DNA from: Paracoccaceae bacterium
Lineage (GTDB): Bacteria; Pseudomonadota; Alphaproteobacteria; Rhodobacterales; Rhodobacteraceae
NCBI GenBank assembly: GCA_029243395.1
Contig: JAQWSE010000003.1
Location: 41,256-105,255, forward strand
DNA length: 64,000 bases
Reading direction: 5' to 3'
The notes beneath the pieces are model-generated. The model did not search any database. It was given only the letters and a program-made list of their open reading frames with translations, and was not told the DNA's origin. The translations under genes were made by a program, and so were the position numbers. How positions within the stretch are numbered: the stretch's first letter is position 1; the number at the start of each line of letters is the position of its first letter. Below are positions 43,610 through 53,003 of this stretch, piece after piece.

Positions 43610-44044
43610 ATGGAAACGTTATTAACAAAAACTTTTGCCCTGGGTATTATAGAATTTGGTATGCTCATTATTTTGGTAAGCCTATTGCTAATTATAATTG
43701 GATTGGGATCCAGAAAAAAACTGTTGATTCAAAAGCTTGATAAAATTCAAAAACACCTTGATCAAGTTCAAGAGGAGATCAAATTTCTAAATACAGGGTA
43801 TGGCGCTATAGATAAAAATTTATCGACTTCGAAAGATGACCTCAATAGTTTGAATGAGACAATAAGATCGATTCAAAAAGATATTGGCCAAAAAAATGAC
43901 GAAAATTTTTCAGAGCAAAATATTAATAAAGCAATAGACCTCGCCAAACTAGGCTTAAGTGCAAATGAAATAAGAGAAAAAACAGGTTTGAGTGAAGAAC
44001 AAATAGAGACTATATTAAAGTTTCATACCCCAAAATCCCAATAA
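43610..44044 (+). CDS. Membrane-anchored coiled-coil protein with DUF2802-like C-terminal helix-turn-helix
   Basis: A 144-residue protein: an N-terminal membrane span (residues about 10-32), a coiled coil (QKLDKIQKHLDQVQEEIKFL onward to residue about 100) and a C-terminal helix-turn-helix-like segment NKAIDLAKLGLSANEIREKTGLSEEQIETILKFH. The last segment resembles DUF2802, found in proteins encoded next to flagellar and chemotaxis genes in Gammaproteobacteria. It closes the flgP-to-flgN run of genes. Function unknown. Confidence 0.65.
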   Translation: METLLTKTFALGIIEFGMLIILVSLLLIIIGLGSRKKLLIQKLDKIQKHLDQVQEEIKFLNTGYGAIDKNLSTSKDDLNSLNETIRSIQKDIGQKNDENFSEQNINKAIDLAKLGLSANEIREKTGLSEEQIETILKFHTPKSQ

Positions 44045-44188
44045 ACAAAAAATGTAGATATAAATTTTGTGAATAGCTTCTTCAGGTTTAAGGAATGGGC
44101 TTCCAAAAAATTAATGTGGAAACCAACATAACTAAAAAAACTCGCCATAGCTTATTAAAAATTGGCCAATCTCTTTATAATTTTCATC

Positions 44189-45241
44189 TTAAGGTTTGTT
44201 GTTATCACTATCCACAGCCCCTTTAGCTGAAACTTTAGCTTGTTTCTCACCCTCCTCTGCTGGACTATTATCAGAGTCTTCTTCAATCTTAGGTCCTTGA
44301 CTAGATTTTGTTTTTGTATCAGAATCAGGAGATTCAGGTTCTTTAACCACAGTTTGATCTTCAGTCAAATCACTTAATTCTTCTGGATTTAAGGCTTTAT
44401 TATCCTCTAGATTTGACTCAGCAGCTTCAGATTGCTTGTTCTCACCTTCCGATGGTATGGCTTCTTCTTGCACTTCAGCACCACCTTCTTCATTTCCACC
44501 AGATTCACCGTTGTTTTTATTACTTTCCTTAACAGATTTTTTCTTAGTCTCGGCTTCAACCTGAACTTCAAGCTCTTGGACATCAGCTTTGTCACCGTTG
44601 GGATCAGTGAGTTCCTCGACCTTTACACCTTCTAGTTCAGATTTCTCACTTGATTGCTCAGTGGTACTAACCTCAGATTCGGTCTTGAGTTCCTCGTTAT
44701 TTTCAATGACGGCATTTTCTTCTTCAATGGGATCCTCTTCATTTAGCTGCTCTGGATCCACGAGATCTTCAACCTTCATCGATAGTAATTCAGCCTTTTT
44801 CGATGCTAAAAGTTTCTTTGCATCTTCGGTATGCACATCAATCTTTACGCCTTCCGGGAAACGAACTCCATTTACTTCACTTGCCTCTAATATTCTTAGC
44901 GTCATCCACCCTTCTTTTTCTTCTTCAGAAGCTTCATCAGTCTGCTCTTCCTCAGTACCGTTGTCTTCATTGCTTCCTTGATTTTTACTGTAAGTTCGGC
45001 CCGTAATTTCAGCGAAACGCATCCTTAATATCTCTACCCTAGCTGAGAGAACACCCAATCGGGTAACAGTATCCGTTTCTTCGCTTATAAGAGATTGTAG
45101 CTTGCTACTTAATGTATCTAGCGGTGTTTCTAAATACTTTTCAACGATAGCGTCTCTAATTCTTATAGTTTCCGGGGCCAGTTTCAAATCTCTATTACTC
45201 TTAACATTTGATATTTGACTATTTTTCATCATTTTTCCCAT
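44189..45241 (-). CDS. Acidic low-complexity protein of unknown function
   Basis: About 350 residues. A more ordinary N-terminal part has a helix (VTRLGVLSARVEILRMRFAEITG) and a short folded-looking module (GWMTLRILEASEVNGVRFPEGVKIDVHTEDAKKLLASKKAEL, about residues 110-150). The remaining 200 residues are Glu/Ser/Asn-rich and probably disordered. No signal peptide. ATG 45241 is used; an upstream GTG at 45259 would lie inside the sigma-54 site of flgB, and ATG 45232 is also possible. It diverges from flgB. A hook-length-ruler (FliK) role was considered, but no FliK domain is seen. Confidence 0.6.
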   Translation of the reverse strand: MGKMMKNSQISNVKSNRDLKLAPETIRIRDAIVEKYLETPLDTLSSKLQSLISEETDTVTRLGVLSARVEILRMRFAEITGRTYSKNQGSNEDNGTEEEQTDEASEEEKEGWMTLRILEASEVNGVRFPEGVKIDVHTEDAKKLLASKKAELLSMKVEDLVDPEQLNEEDPIEEENAVIENNEELKTESEVSTTEQSSEKSELEGVKVEELTDPNGDKADVQELEVQVEAETKKKSVKESNKNNGESGGNEEGGAEVQEEAIPSEGENKQSEAAESNLEDNKALNPEELSDLTEDQTVVKEPESPDSDTKTKSSQGPKIEEDSDNSPAEEGEKQAKVSAKGAVDSDNNKP

Positions 45242-45253
45242 TGGTTTGAATTT

Positions 45254-45269
45254 TGGCACTCTACTTGCA
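45254..45269 (+). promoter_or_regulatory. Sigma-54 promoter for the flgBCDEFGHIJKL operon
   Basis: TGGCACTCTACTTGCA is a near-perfect TGGCAC-N5-TTGCA with GG and GC 12 nt apart. It lies 62 nt before the flgB ATG and is the best match of the sites seen in this island. Confidence 0.8.
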
Positions 45270-45331
45270 AATTTCGATCCAGAAACACAATTTTAACCGG
45301 TATTTTTAAAGATCAGGATAAATAATTCAAT

Positions 45332-45718
45332 ATGCCAAGTTTTAAGGAAAATTTAGGGTTTCATGCAAGTGCTCTCCACTTGAGATCTCGCAGAAACGAC
45401 ATGTTAGCATCTAATATAGCTAATGCAGCTACTCCAAATTTTAAAGCTCGCGACTTGGATTTTGATACTGAATTAAAAAGAGTTAATAAAATAGGAAATG
45501 TTGCGGCTACAGACAATAGGCACTTTACCAGTATTCAAAAACGCATTGGTCAAGATAGCCTATTCCGACAGCCTATTCACCCCAGTTTGGATGGTAATAC
45601 AGTCGAAATGGCCATTGAACAAATGCAGTTCTCTGAAAATGTCATGAGATATCAGACCACTTTGACTTTTCTGAATAATAAGATTGCAGGACTAAAGTCC
45701 GCGATAAGAGGTGAATAA
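45332..45718 (+). CDS. flgB: Flagellar proximal rod protein FlgB
   Basis: A 128-residue FlgB. The N-terminal LHLRSRRNDMLASNIANAATPNFKARDLDFDTEL is the rod-family D0 motif, and the C-terminal EMAIEQMQFSENVMRYQTTLTFLNNKIAGLKSAIRG matches FlgB. First gene of the rod-hook-filament-cap operon; its stop overlaps flgC by 1 nt. Confidence 0.95.
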   Translation: MPSFKENLGFHASALHLRSRRNDMLASNIANAATPNFKARDLDFDTELKRVNKIGNVAATDNRHFTSIQKRIGQDSLFRQPIHPSLDGNTVEMAIEQMQFSENVMRYQTTLTFLNNKIAGLKSAIRGE

Positions 45719-46134
45719 TGGCTGAGATAAGAAACATTTTTGATATTTCTGGTCGGGCCATGTCAGCTCAACTAACGCGCTTAAACACGGTGGCCTCAAA
45801 CCTTGCCAATGCTAATAACGTTTCAGGTTCAATGGAAAAGGCATACAGAGCTATCAAACCAGTATTCGAAACCAAATTTGCTGATCGCCTGAGACAATCA
45901 GGCTTAGCAAGTGTTGATGCGGTACAAATTAAAGAGGTTAATAGACTTCCTGAGAAAGTCTATATGCCAGAACATCCTCAAGCAAACGAAGAAGGTTTCA
46001 TATTTAATGCAGCCGTGAATGTTGAAGAAGAATTAGTCGAAATGCTGGAAGCATCAAGACAGTATCAAAATAATATTGAAGTCGTCTCAACTCTAAGGAG
46101 TTTAATGATGCGCACAATCAATATGGGTAAATAA
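45718..46134 (+). CDS. flgC: Flagellar proximal rod protein FlgC
   Basis: A 138-residue FlgC. It has FDISGRAMSAQLTRLNTVASNLANANNVSGS at the N-terminus and the C-terminal NVEEELVEMLEASRQYQNNIEVVSTLRSLMMRTINMG. Together with FlgB and FlgF it forms the proximal rod. The start overlaps the flgB stop (TAATG-type coupling). Confidence 0.95.
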   Translation: MAEIRNIFDISGRAMSAQLTRLNTVASNLANANNVSGSMEKAYRAIKPVFETKFADRLRQSGLASVDAVQIKEVNRLPEKVYMPEHPQANEEGFIFNAAVNVEEELVEMLEASRQYQNNIEVVSTLRSLMMRTINMGK

Positions 46135-46153
46135 CTGAAATCCGGAGAATAAA

Positions 46154-46861
46154 ATGTCCAATATAGATCCAAACTCAACAGCAACACTGAATAAAATACT
46201 CGAGAAAATAGGCGTTAAGTCTAATGAAGATTTGGGTGTTGGAAAGAAAAAAGAAACCCTGGGCCAATCAGATTTTTTGAAGCTCATGACAACCCAACTT
46301 CAAAATCAGGATCCTTTTTCTCCAATGGAAAATGGCGATTTTATTGCACAAATGGCTCAATTCTCTACTGTAACTGGCATTGCTGAAATGGGAGAGAGTC
46401 TTAAAAGCTTATCCAACCAACTAGGCGAATTCAGGATAGCTACAGCTACTAATCTGCTTGGACATTCCGTTCTTGTACCAGGAAACAAGGTGAGGCCAAA
46501 TTCTAATGGTGAGGTTCATGGGGTCTTAGACCTTCCAAGGGCATCTAGTGCAACAAATATTGTCTTTTCCAATACAGCTGGGGAAGCCGTTCACTCTATA
46601 GACCTCGGATCACAGGCCTCGGGACTGGTTGGTTTTTCTTGGACTGACATTCCACAAGAATTGATAGGTCAAGAGAATCCCTTAAAAGTTGAAGCCTTCA
46701 TGAATGGGGCAAATGGTAGATCTGGTGTAACGCCATCAGTATTTGCAGAAGTTCTGGCTGCATCTACAGGAGATTCAAAGACAGGGGTTGTCCTTGAAGT
46801 AAAGGATTATGGCAACATCAATGCCGCAGATGTAAGAAAATTTAGATCAAATAATATCTAA
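46154..46861 (+). CDS. flgD: Flagellar hook cap/scaffold protein FlgD
   Basis: A 235-residue FlgD. The conserved LGQSDFLKLMTTQLQNQDPFSPMENGDFIAQMAQFSTVTGIAEM forms the N-terminal signature, and the Tudor/FnIII-like C-terminal half (residues about 90-225) follows, including the VLDLPRAS and FSWTDIPQ segments. It caps the growing hook. A GGAG site precedes the ATG. Confidence 0.93.
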   Translation: MSNIDPNSTATLNKILEKIGVKSNEDLGVGKKKETLGQSDFLKLMTTQLQNQDPFSPMENGDFIAQMAQFSTVTGIAEMGESLKSLSNQLGEFRIATATNLLGHSVLVPGNKVRPNSNGEVHGVLDLPRASSATNIVFSNTAGEAVHSIDLGSQASGLVGFSWTDIPQELIGQENPLKVEAFMNGANGRSGVTPSVFAEVLAASTGDSKTGVVLEVKDYGNINAADVRKFRSNNI

Positions 46862-46897
46862 AAAAAAAGTTTGTAATGATATAGTCGGAGTAAATAA

Positions 46898-49800
46898 ATG
46901 TCGTTTTATACAGCACTAACAGGATTGAATGGTTCATCAGCAGATATTTCTGCCACCTCAAATAACATTGCCAACGTGGGAACCACAGGATTCAAAAGAA
47001 GCCGTGCAGAATTCGGTGATATCTTTGCAACCTCCCCTCTTCAAAACTCTTCCTCGTCGATTGGTTCTGGTACCATTCTTAAAGGAATTAAGCAGCAGTT
47101 TACTCAAGGAAACATTGCTTCCTCCCTGAATGCTTTGGACTTAGCCATTTCAGGACAAGGATTTTTCTCTTTAAAACCATCATTGACGTCTGCACAAACA
47201 GTTTATACTAGAAATGGTTCTCTAAACGTGGATAACGATAGATATGTGGTTGACTCTGCCGGTCAGTATTTACTTGTGTATCCTGTTAACGAAGATGGTT
47301 CTGTGACGGCTAAAGACCTTCTTAGCTCTGTTCCACTCCAGTTACCGATTACTTCTGGAGACCCAAAAGCTACAAGTAATATTTCTCTCGGTGTTAATCT
47401 CCCAGCTACGGCAGAGGTTGTGACCAACCAACAGCAATTTGCAGGTGGTTACACCTTTAATCCAAACGATCCAACAACTTTCACAAATTCGACATCAATT
47501 ACGATCTTTGATGATTTGGGTAACCCAACAATTGCGACTATGTATTTTGTAAAAACCCAAGCAGCTTCAACTAGTGATCCAACGAACAAATTTGATACCA
47601 AATTGGTTATCGGAGATACTATTATTGATCCAGATTTAGTTAGTGCCGTAGATGATACCGGACAGCAAGTATTTATTGATAAATTTGGAGCTCAAACAAC
47701 TTCTGTGCCAGATGATAACTACTTTATCGAAGGCAAGGGATCTGCACTTTATAAGCTAGATGACCTTCAACAACAGGTTAAATCACAAGGAGCTAATATT
47801 AAAGGAGCTCAGAGTACTTTTGACTTTGGAGAAGAAGGAGACAAACTAGTCCAGGTTGTAACAGATCCTATGCAATTCAATGCAACTCGGGAAGCCGGTT
47901 TAGTTACTGGTAGTAGTGTATATTGGGGTAAAAACTTTCTAACCTTAAACGTGGATAATGGTGACCAACCAGTCAATATTGACATTCGACCAGGTCAGTA
48001 CAATGCAGCACAGTTAGCTGCCGAGGTCGAGAGAGCCTGTAATGAAGCCTATGGTGATGATAGAAAAATACAAATTGTAAAGAATGTTGATGACGACATT
48101 AATATAAATCTATTTAAATTAACAGCAGAAGGTACTTCTGATGCGCTCGATACCCCAATTACAGTTGATTTATTGGGCTCGAGTTATGTAACCGATAAAG
48201 AAGGTATTTCTCTTACTGGTGCTTCCCCAGATTTTACAAAAGAACAATTCTTGGCACACTCTCAAGCTAGGATAAACGAGGCCATGAATAATTATGCCGT
48301 TAAACGATCAACTGATGTTCTGGACAAGGCCACACAACTAGGTGTCAACACACAATTATTTGGTAGAACTGTTGGAAAAGCAGGTAATATCTTGACACAA
48401 ACAGAAGTAATACCAATTACACATAATTATATAGATGCTAGCAACGCACTAAAAAATGCCTCTAAGTATATGGTACATTCATACTATGGAAATAAACCTG
48501 AACTTAGTGTTTATGATAATCAAATTGTTGCCGGTGATAACGGCAGTGGCCAGAGTATTGTTTTTAACGCAGCAGAAAATACCTTGACCTTAACATTGGC
48601 AAATACTACCGGTTTAACGGCAAATAGCAAAATCCGCATCGCTGGTAATTTCCTTGCTTCTGAAAGTGCGATAGGAAATAGTAATCTAAATGGTAGGGAA
48701 TTTACCGTATCAAATGTGGTCGATGCAAAGACTATTCAAATAAATACGACTGGCCTAGGTTTTCCTGATACTGACTTCACTCTGACATCAGGGGTTGCCG
48801 CGAATACAGCTCTGAATGTACTTCATTCAAAGTCCACAAATGTTGAAGCATTTTTTGAGGGAGCTGAAAAAGTTTATCAGGATGCTCCCATTAATTTTAG
48901 CAGTAAAAAGATAGTTGTTAGAGAAATGGCTACAGCCAAACATAGTTATACGAATAAAGACGTCATAGCTAAAGGAGCAACTGCGGGTATATTCGCGTTT
49001 GCGAATGGTAGTTTTGGAGGAGCCACTTCATTGACCACCCTGGGGCTTGCTACTGGCGTTTCCACCTCTACTGATTGGGTTGATGAAAAAAATCCCCCTA
49101 TTAAAGTTAATTATGATACGACAAATCAACGCTTAAGCTTTGTGGTTGATAGAACGGTTCTTGGTACAGGAACTAACAGTAATTTTAATTCTTTTACTAT
49201 TTATGGTTCATCCTTGGCCACAAGTACAAATAATCTTGGAGTGCCTTCAAACAATGATGCTTCTGAAGTTTTAATTCGAGGTGGAGAAGTTTTATATACT
49301 GGAACTTTCGTTGCCGACGGCGAGGAAATCCAGCTTAATGATAAAAGATATGGGATTAATGTTAATTATAATAGTGACACAAAAGATTTTACATTTTCTT
49401 CCGGAACTACCGGTGAGGCTATTGCTGACAATGGTGCTTTAGGTGTTACGGAAACCCAAAAGGCATCTAATATTGAGGTGGGTCGATATTTGTTATCAAC
49501 TTCAGATGGTACTGTGGTAGATACTACAGACCATTTTTCCGGAAATAATGATCTGATGGGCGTTGGTAATACCAAATCTGACGCAGTTTTTACTGCTGGT
49601 CGGGGCATAGCAGCCACCTCAGCGCAAGTCGTTGGTGCTGCAGCAAAAGAAAAATTAACAGAAGTATTTCGTCTATCTAGCATAGGTGGAGAAAATATAT
49701 TCAACGTATCAATTAATGGTATCAACGGTATTATTGAAGTTCCAACCGGATTTTATGTTGGCTCTACCCTAGCAGAAGCCCTGCAGGAAAGGATAAACCA

Positions 49801-50632
49801 GATAGCTGACCCAGTTACAGGTGAAACAGTTGGTGGCGTCACTGTTAAATATGATCCTAATCAAAACAACTTTACTTTTAAAACAGGAACTACAGGTGAT
49901 ACTTCAACCATTAAGGTAAAGGGTACAACACGTTTAGGTCTAGATGACATTCCTCTTGGTGTTGGAGACATTCCAAGAATTTTTAATCTTGTACAAGCTA
50001 CAAATAGTGATGGAATTGCCCTATACGTCGATTCAGATGGTAATACAGTAGAAACTCCACCAGAAAACCTTGTGGATGGATATTATCCTCTTTATATTGA
50101 TGAAGGCGAGTTAACGTTCGATAAAAGTGGTAAACTTCTTAGCCCAAAGAAACAAGTACATTATGAAAAGCAGCAAGAAGGCTTTTCTATTGCTCTAGAC
50201 ATCGATTATGGAGCTTCAACACAGTTTGCCCAACCGTTCTCAGTTCTATCTGTGGACCAAGATGGATTTACATCTGGTAGATTGGATGGTTTAGAAATTG
50301 ATGCTGCTGGAACTATCCGAGCAAACTATACAAATGGACAGAATAATCCCCTTGGTAAGATAGTTCTCGCTAACTTTAACAACCAAAATGGTCTCAAGCA
50401 AATTGGTAATGCAACATACGTTGAAACCGCGGTTTCTGGCTCGCCACAGGTTGGGGAAGCTGGCGCTGAAGGCTTTGGAAATATCTTGTCAGGTTCTCTT
50501 GAACGATCAAATGTAGATATTACTGAAGAACTTGTTAATCTGATTACAGCCCAGCGAAACTTCCAAGCATCTGCAAAGGCTATTGAAACTACGACTACCC
50601 TAACTCAAACTATTATTAATATCAGAGGATAA
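46898..50632 (+). CDS. flgE: Flagellar hook protein FlgE, very long form
   Basis: A 1244-residue hook protein, about three times the enteric length (402). The N-terminal FYTALTGLNGSSADISATSNNIANVGTTGFKRSRAEFGDIF and C-terminal LERSNVDITEELVNLITAQRNFQASAKAIETTTTLTQTIINIRG are the conserved D0 ends, with the ALDLAISGQGFFSL motif near residue 80. The extra roughly 800 residues are inserted beta-rich domains, one of which (about 558-630; LTLANTTGLTANSKIRIAG...REFTVSNVVDAKTIQINTTG) resembles the flagellin inserts. Strong flgE assignment by operon order. Confidence 0.95.
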   Translation: MSFYTALTGLNGSSADISATSNNIANVGTTGFKRSRAEFGDIFATSPLQNSSSSIGSGTILKGIKQQFTQGNIASSLNALDLAISGQGFFSLKPSLTSAQTVYTRNGSLNVDNDRYVVDSAGQYLLVYPVNEDGSVTAKDLLSSVPLQLPITSGDPKATSNISLGVNLPATAEVVTNQQQFAGGYTFNPNDPTTFTNSTSITIFDDLGNPTIATMYFVKTQAASTSDPTNKFDTKLVIGDTIIDPDLVSAVDDTGQQVFIDKFGAQTTSVPDDNYFIEGKGSALYKLDDLQQQVKSQGANIKGAQSTFDFGEEGDKLVQVVTDPMQFNATREAGLVTGSSVYWGKNFLTLNVDNGDQPVNIDIRPGQYNAAQLAAEVERACNEAYGDDRKIQIVKNVDDDININLFKLTAEGTSDALDTPITVDLLGSSYVTDKEGISLTGASPDFTKEQFLAHSQARINEAMNNYAVKRSTDVLDKATQLGVNTQLFGRTVGKAGNILTQTEVIPITHNYIDASNALKNASKYMVHSYYGNKPELSVYDNQIVAGDNGSGQSIVFNAAENTLTLTLANTTGLTANSKIRIAGNFLASESAIGNSNLNGREFTVSNVVDAKTIQINTTGLGFPDTDFTLTSGVAANTALNVLHSKSTNVEAFFEGAEKVYQDAPINFSSKKIVVREMATAKHSYTNKDVIAKGATAGIFAFANGSFGGATSLTTLGLATGVSTSTDWVDEKNPPIKVNYDTTNQRLSFVVDRTVLGTGTNSNFNSFTIYGSSLATSTNNLGVPSNNDASEVLIRGGEVLYTGTFVADGEEIQLNDKRYGINVNYNSDTKDFTFSSGTTGEAIADNGALGVTETQKASNIEVGRYLLSTSDGTVVDTTDHFSGNNDLMGVGNTKSDAVFTAGRGIAATSAQVVGAAAKEKLTEVFRLSSIGGENIFNVSINGINGIIEVPTGFYVGSTLAEALQERINQIADPVTGETVGGVTVKYDPNQNNFTFKTGTTGDTSTIKVKGTTRLGLDDIPLGVGDIPRIFNLVQATNSDGIALYVDSDGNTVETPPENLVDGYYPLYIDEGELTFDKSGKLLSPKKQVHYEKQQEGFSIALDIDYGASTQFAQPFSVLSVDQDGFTSGRLDGLEIDAAGTIRANYTNGQNNPLGKIVLANFNNQNGLKQIGNATYVETAVSGSPQVGEAGAEGFGNILSGSLERSNVDITEELVNLITAQRNFQASAKAIETTTTLTQTIINIRG

Positions 50633-50670
50633 TAGTCTGAATTTAAACATTAGAATCGGGAGAAGATCAT

Positions 50671-51426
50671 ATGGATAGAATGATCCATACAGCTTTAAAC
50701 ACGTTAAACAATCTATATATGAATAGAGCTGTAAAATCTCAAAATCTTTCTAATATTAACGTTCCAGGGTTCCGCAGAGACATGGGGACCACCTTCTCAT
50801 CAGGTTTCCTTACAGAAGATAAAAGATACGATGCACGGATTTTTGCCTTGCATGAAGGTGCTAATGTTTTTTCTGCTAATCCAGGTAATTTGTCTGAGAC
50901 AGGGTTGGAAACTGATGTGGCCATTAGAGGCGGTGGGTTTTTTATTATTCAGCCTGACACAGGGGGACCTGCTCTATCAAGACGAGGTGATTTTGAAGTG
51001 TCTAATCAAGGTGAATTAACGGATGGGGCAGGATCAAAAATATTAGATACTAACTTGAGCCCTATTAATATTCCACCCCACCGAAAAATTGTTGTTTCAG
51101 AAAATGGAGATCTTTTCATAGAACCCTTGGGTGAACCCGAAGGCACAAGAGTTCTTGCAGCAACTATAGCCTTGACTAGCGGTTCGGAAGAACCCCTTCA
51201 TAAAGATACAGATGGAGAAATAAGACTTGTTGAGGGTGGTATTCCTGGTGCAGATCAAAATGTGGTTCTAGCGCAAGGTTTCATAGAGAACAGTAATGTC
51301 AATGCTATCGAAGAGTTAGTTGATACTTTGGGCCAACAACGGCTTTTTGAAATCAACGTTAAATTTATTGCTCTTTCTGAACAAATCGATGAAGGCGGCG
51401 CCAGCATAATGAACCTTCCTAGATAA
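50671..51426 (+). CDS. flgF: Flagellar proximal rod protein FlgF
   Basis: A 251-residue rod protein with IHTALNTLNNLYMNRAVKSQNLSNINVPGFRRDMGTTF at the N-terminus, the DVAIRGGGFFII motif near residue 85 and the C-terminal NSNVNAIEELVDTLGQQRLFEINVKFIALSEQIDE. Position between flgE and flgG identifies it. The N-terminal motif deviates from consensus more than the other rod proteins here. Confidence 0.88.
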   Translation: MDRMIHTALNTLNNLYMNRAVKSQNLSNINVPGFRRDMGTTFSSGFLTEDKRYDARIFALHEGANVFSANPGNLSETGLETDVAIRGGGFFIIQPDTGGPALSRRGDFEVSNQGELTDGAGSKILDTNLSPINIPPHRKIVVSENGDLFIEPLGEPEGTRVLAATIALTSGSEEPLHKDTDGEIRLVEGGIPGADQNVVLAQGFIENSNVNAIEELVDTLGQQRLFEINVKFIALSEQIDEGGASIMNLPR

Positions 51427-51490
51427 GGAAGCCCACTATTGGCATGAGCCTTGCAAAACTCTTTTGAAGGAATTTCAAAAGAGGTAACAA

Positions 51491-52279
51491 ATGTCCAGTA
51501 GTTCTATGCACGTAGCAAAAACGGGTTTAAATGCTCAGCAAACCCGTATGCAAATAATTGCAAACAATCTTTCGAACGTAAATACAAGCGGTTTTAAAAG
51601 GGATCGAGCAAATTTTGAATCCCTACTTTATCAAATTAAGAGGGCTAGCGGCGAGCAAACTTCTGTCGACACAAATCTCACATCTGCATTTGCAGTTGGT
51701 ACTGGTGTTAGAGTAAACAACACTCAAAAAGTCTATACCCAAGGTAGCCTAATAAACACTGATAATGCTCTTGATATGGCTATAGATGGTGCTGGATTCT
51801 TCCAAGTTCTTCTGCCTGATGGCAGAATAGGTTTTACTAGAAACGGTGCCTTTACTAGAAACCAAGATGGGGTCTTAACCACCCCGAGCGGCTATGTCTT
51901 GCAGCCTGAAATAGCTGTTCCAGAAAGCGTTACACAAATAAATGTCTCATCAGATGGAATTGTTAGCGTTCAAGTGGCTGGCCAGGTAGCTGCAGAAGAA
52001 GTGGGCCAGATTACTTTAGCTGACTTTGCCAATCGAACAGGATTACAACCAATAGGTGAGAACTTTGTGGTCGAGACAAATGCCAGTGGTGCTGCCGCTG
52101 TTGGGAACCCCAGAGAAGGCGGATTTGGGAAGTTAGTACAAGGTTCTCTCGAAGGTTCCAATGTAAATGTAGTTCAGGAATTAGTAGACATGATAGAGAC
52201 TCAACGAGCATACGAAGTTGCTTCTAAGTCGATTTCATCTTCTGATGAAATGATGAGATTCATTGCGCAGAATTTATAA
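51491..52279 (+). CDS. flgG: Flagellar distal rod protein FlgG
   Basis: A 262-residue FlgG of normal length. It has MHVAKTGLNAQQTRMQIIANNLSNVNTSGFKRDRANFESLLYQ, the ALDMAIDGAGFFQVLLPDGRIGFTRNGAFTRNQDG segment and the C-terminal GSNVNVVQELVDMIETQRAYEVASKSISSSDEMMRFIAQ. A GAGG site precedes the ATG. Confidence 0.96.
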   Translation: MSSSSMHVAKTGLNAQQTRMQIIANNLSNVNTSGFKRDRANFESLLYQIKRASGEQTSVDTNLTSAFAVGTGVRVNNTQKVYTQGSLINTDNALDMAIDGAGFFQVLLPDGRIGFTRNGAFTRNQDGVLTTPSGYVLQPEIAVPESVTQINVSSDGIVSVQVAGQVAAEEVGQITLADFANRTGLQPIGENFVVETNASGAAAVGNPREGGFGKLVQGSLEGSNVNVVQELVDMIETQRAYEVASKSISSSDEMMRFIAQNL

Positions 52280-52314
52280 TCCTGAAATTTATAATCCTGA
52301 TTTAAGGAATTAAA

Positions 52315-52989
52315 ATGAATAATAGTAAATTGAAAGTGCTGAAGCTTGCATTTCCCATGCTTTTACTTTTTTCCTGCTCCACCCATGTTGAGGACAGGGC
52401 TTCAATGGAATTTCAACCAATTATCCCAGATACAATGAATTTACCCAATAATCGTGCTTTATCTGGTGGTATTTATAATGAAGCAAGCGGCGGTCTCTTT
52501 GCAACTGATAGAAGAGCTTCTCAAGTTGGGGATATTTTAACCGTTGCACTGAGTGAGGATTTTACTGCTTCAAAATCTCAATCGGCTACTAGCGCAAAAT
52601 CAGATAGTTTTAAAGTAGATTTACCTAACTTACTCGATCCCGCAGGCGATCAAGCTTTATTAGACAGCGGAGCTGAGACAGCTTTTTCTGGATCTGGATC
52701 TGCAGCACAAACAAACTCTTTGCGTGGAGAACTTTCCGTCACAGTTATGAAGGTTTTTTCTAACGGCAATATGGAGATCATGGGGCAAAAGAAACTTCAT
52801 CTAAACAATGGAAATGAGTATGTTCGTTTAAGCGGAATGATACGACCACAAGATGTATCAGCAAATAATGTTGTAAAATCGAGTAGAATTGCTAACGCGC
52901 AAATAGCTTATTTAGGCGTCGGAGACATCGCAGATACAGGTCAAAAAGGTTGGCTTAGTAGAGCCTTTTCTAGTATCTCGCCCCTATAG
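52315..52989 (+). CDS. flgH: Flagellar L-ring lipoprotein FlgH
   Basis: A 224-residue outer-membrane lipoprotein with lipobox [38 protein letters not shown] near residues 60-90 and the C-terminal [45 protein letters not shown] are FlgH signatures. It forms the outer-membrane bushing of the rod. Confidence 0.95.
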   Translation: MNNSKLKVLKLAFPMLLLFSCSTHVEDRASMEFQPIIPDTMNLPNNRALSGGIYNEASGGLFATDRRASQVGDILTVALSEDFTASKSQSATSAKSDSFKVDLPNLLDPAGDQALLDSGAETAFSGSGSAAQTNSLRGELSVTVMKVFSNGNMEIMGQKKLHLNNGNEYVRLSGMIRPQDVSANNVVKSSRIANAQIAYLGVGDIADTGQKGWLSRAFSSISPL

Positions 52990-53003
52990 TAAGAGGAGTC
53001 AAA

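Noticed and set aside
44432..45006. Plus-strand Ser/Phe-rich frames opposite the acidic protein
   Set aside because: They are antisense shadows of the Glu/Ser-rich coding strand; the low complexity mirrors it exactly and there is no start context.
45270..45310. Possible sigma-28 promoter on the minus strand for the acidic gene (TAAA-N15-CGAAATT)
   Set aside because: Only the TAAA and a CGA match the consensus; the rest of the -10 box (GCCGATAA) is wrong.
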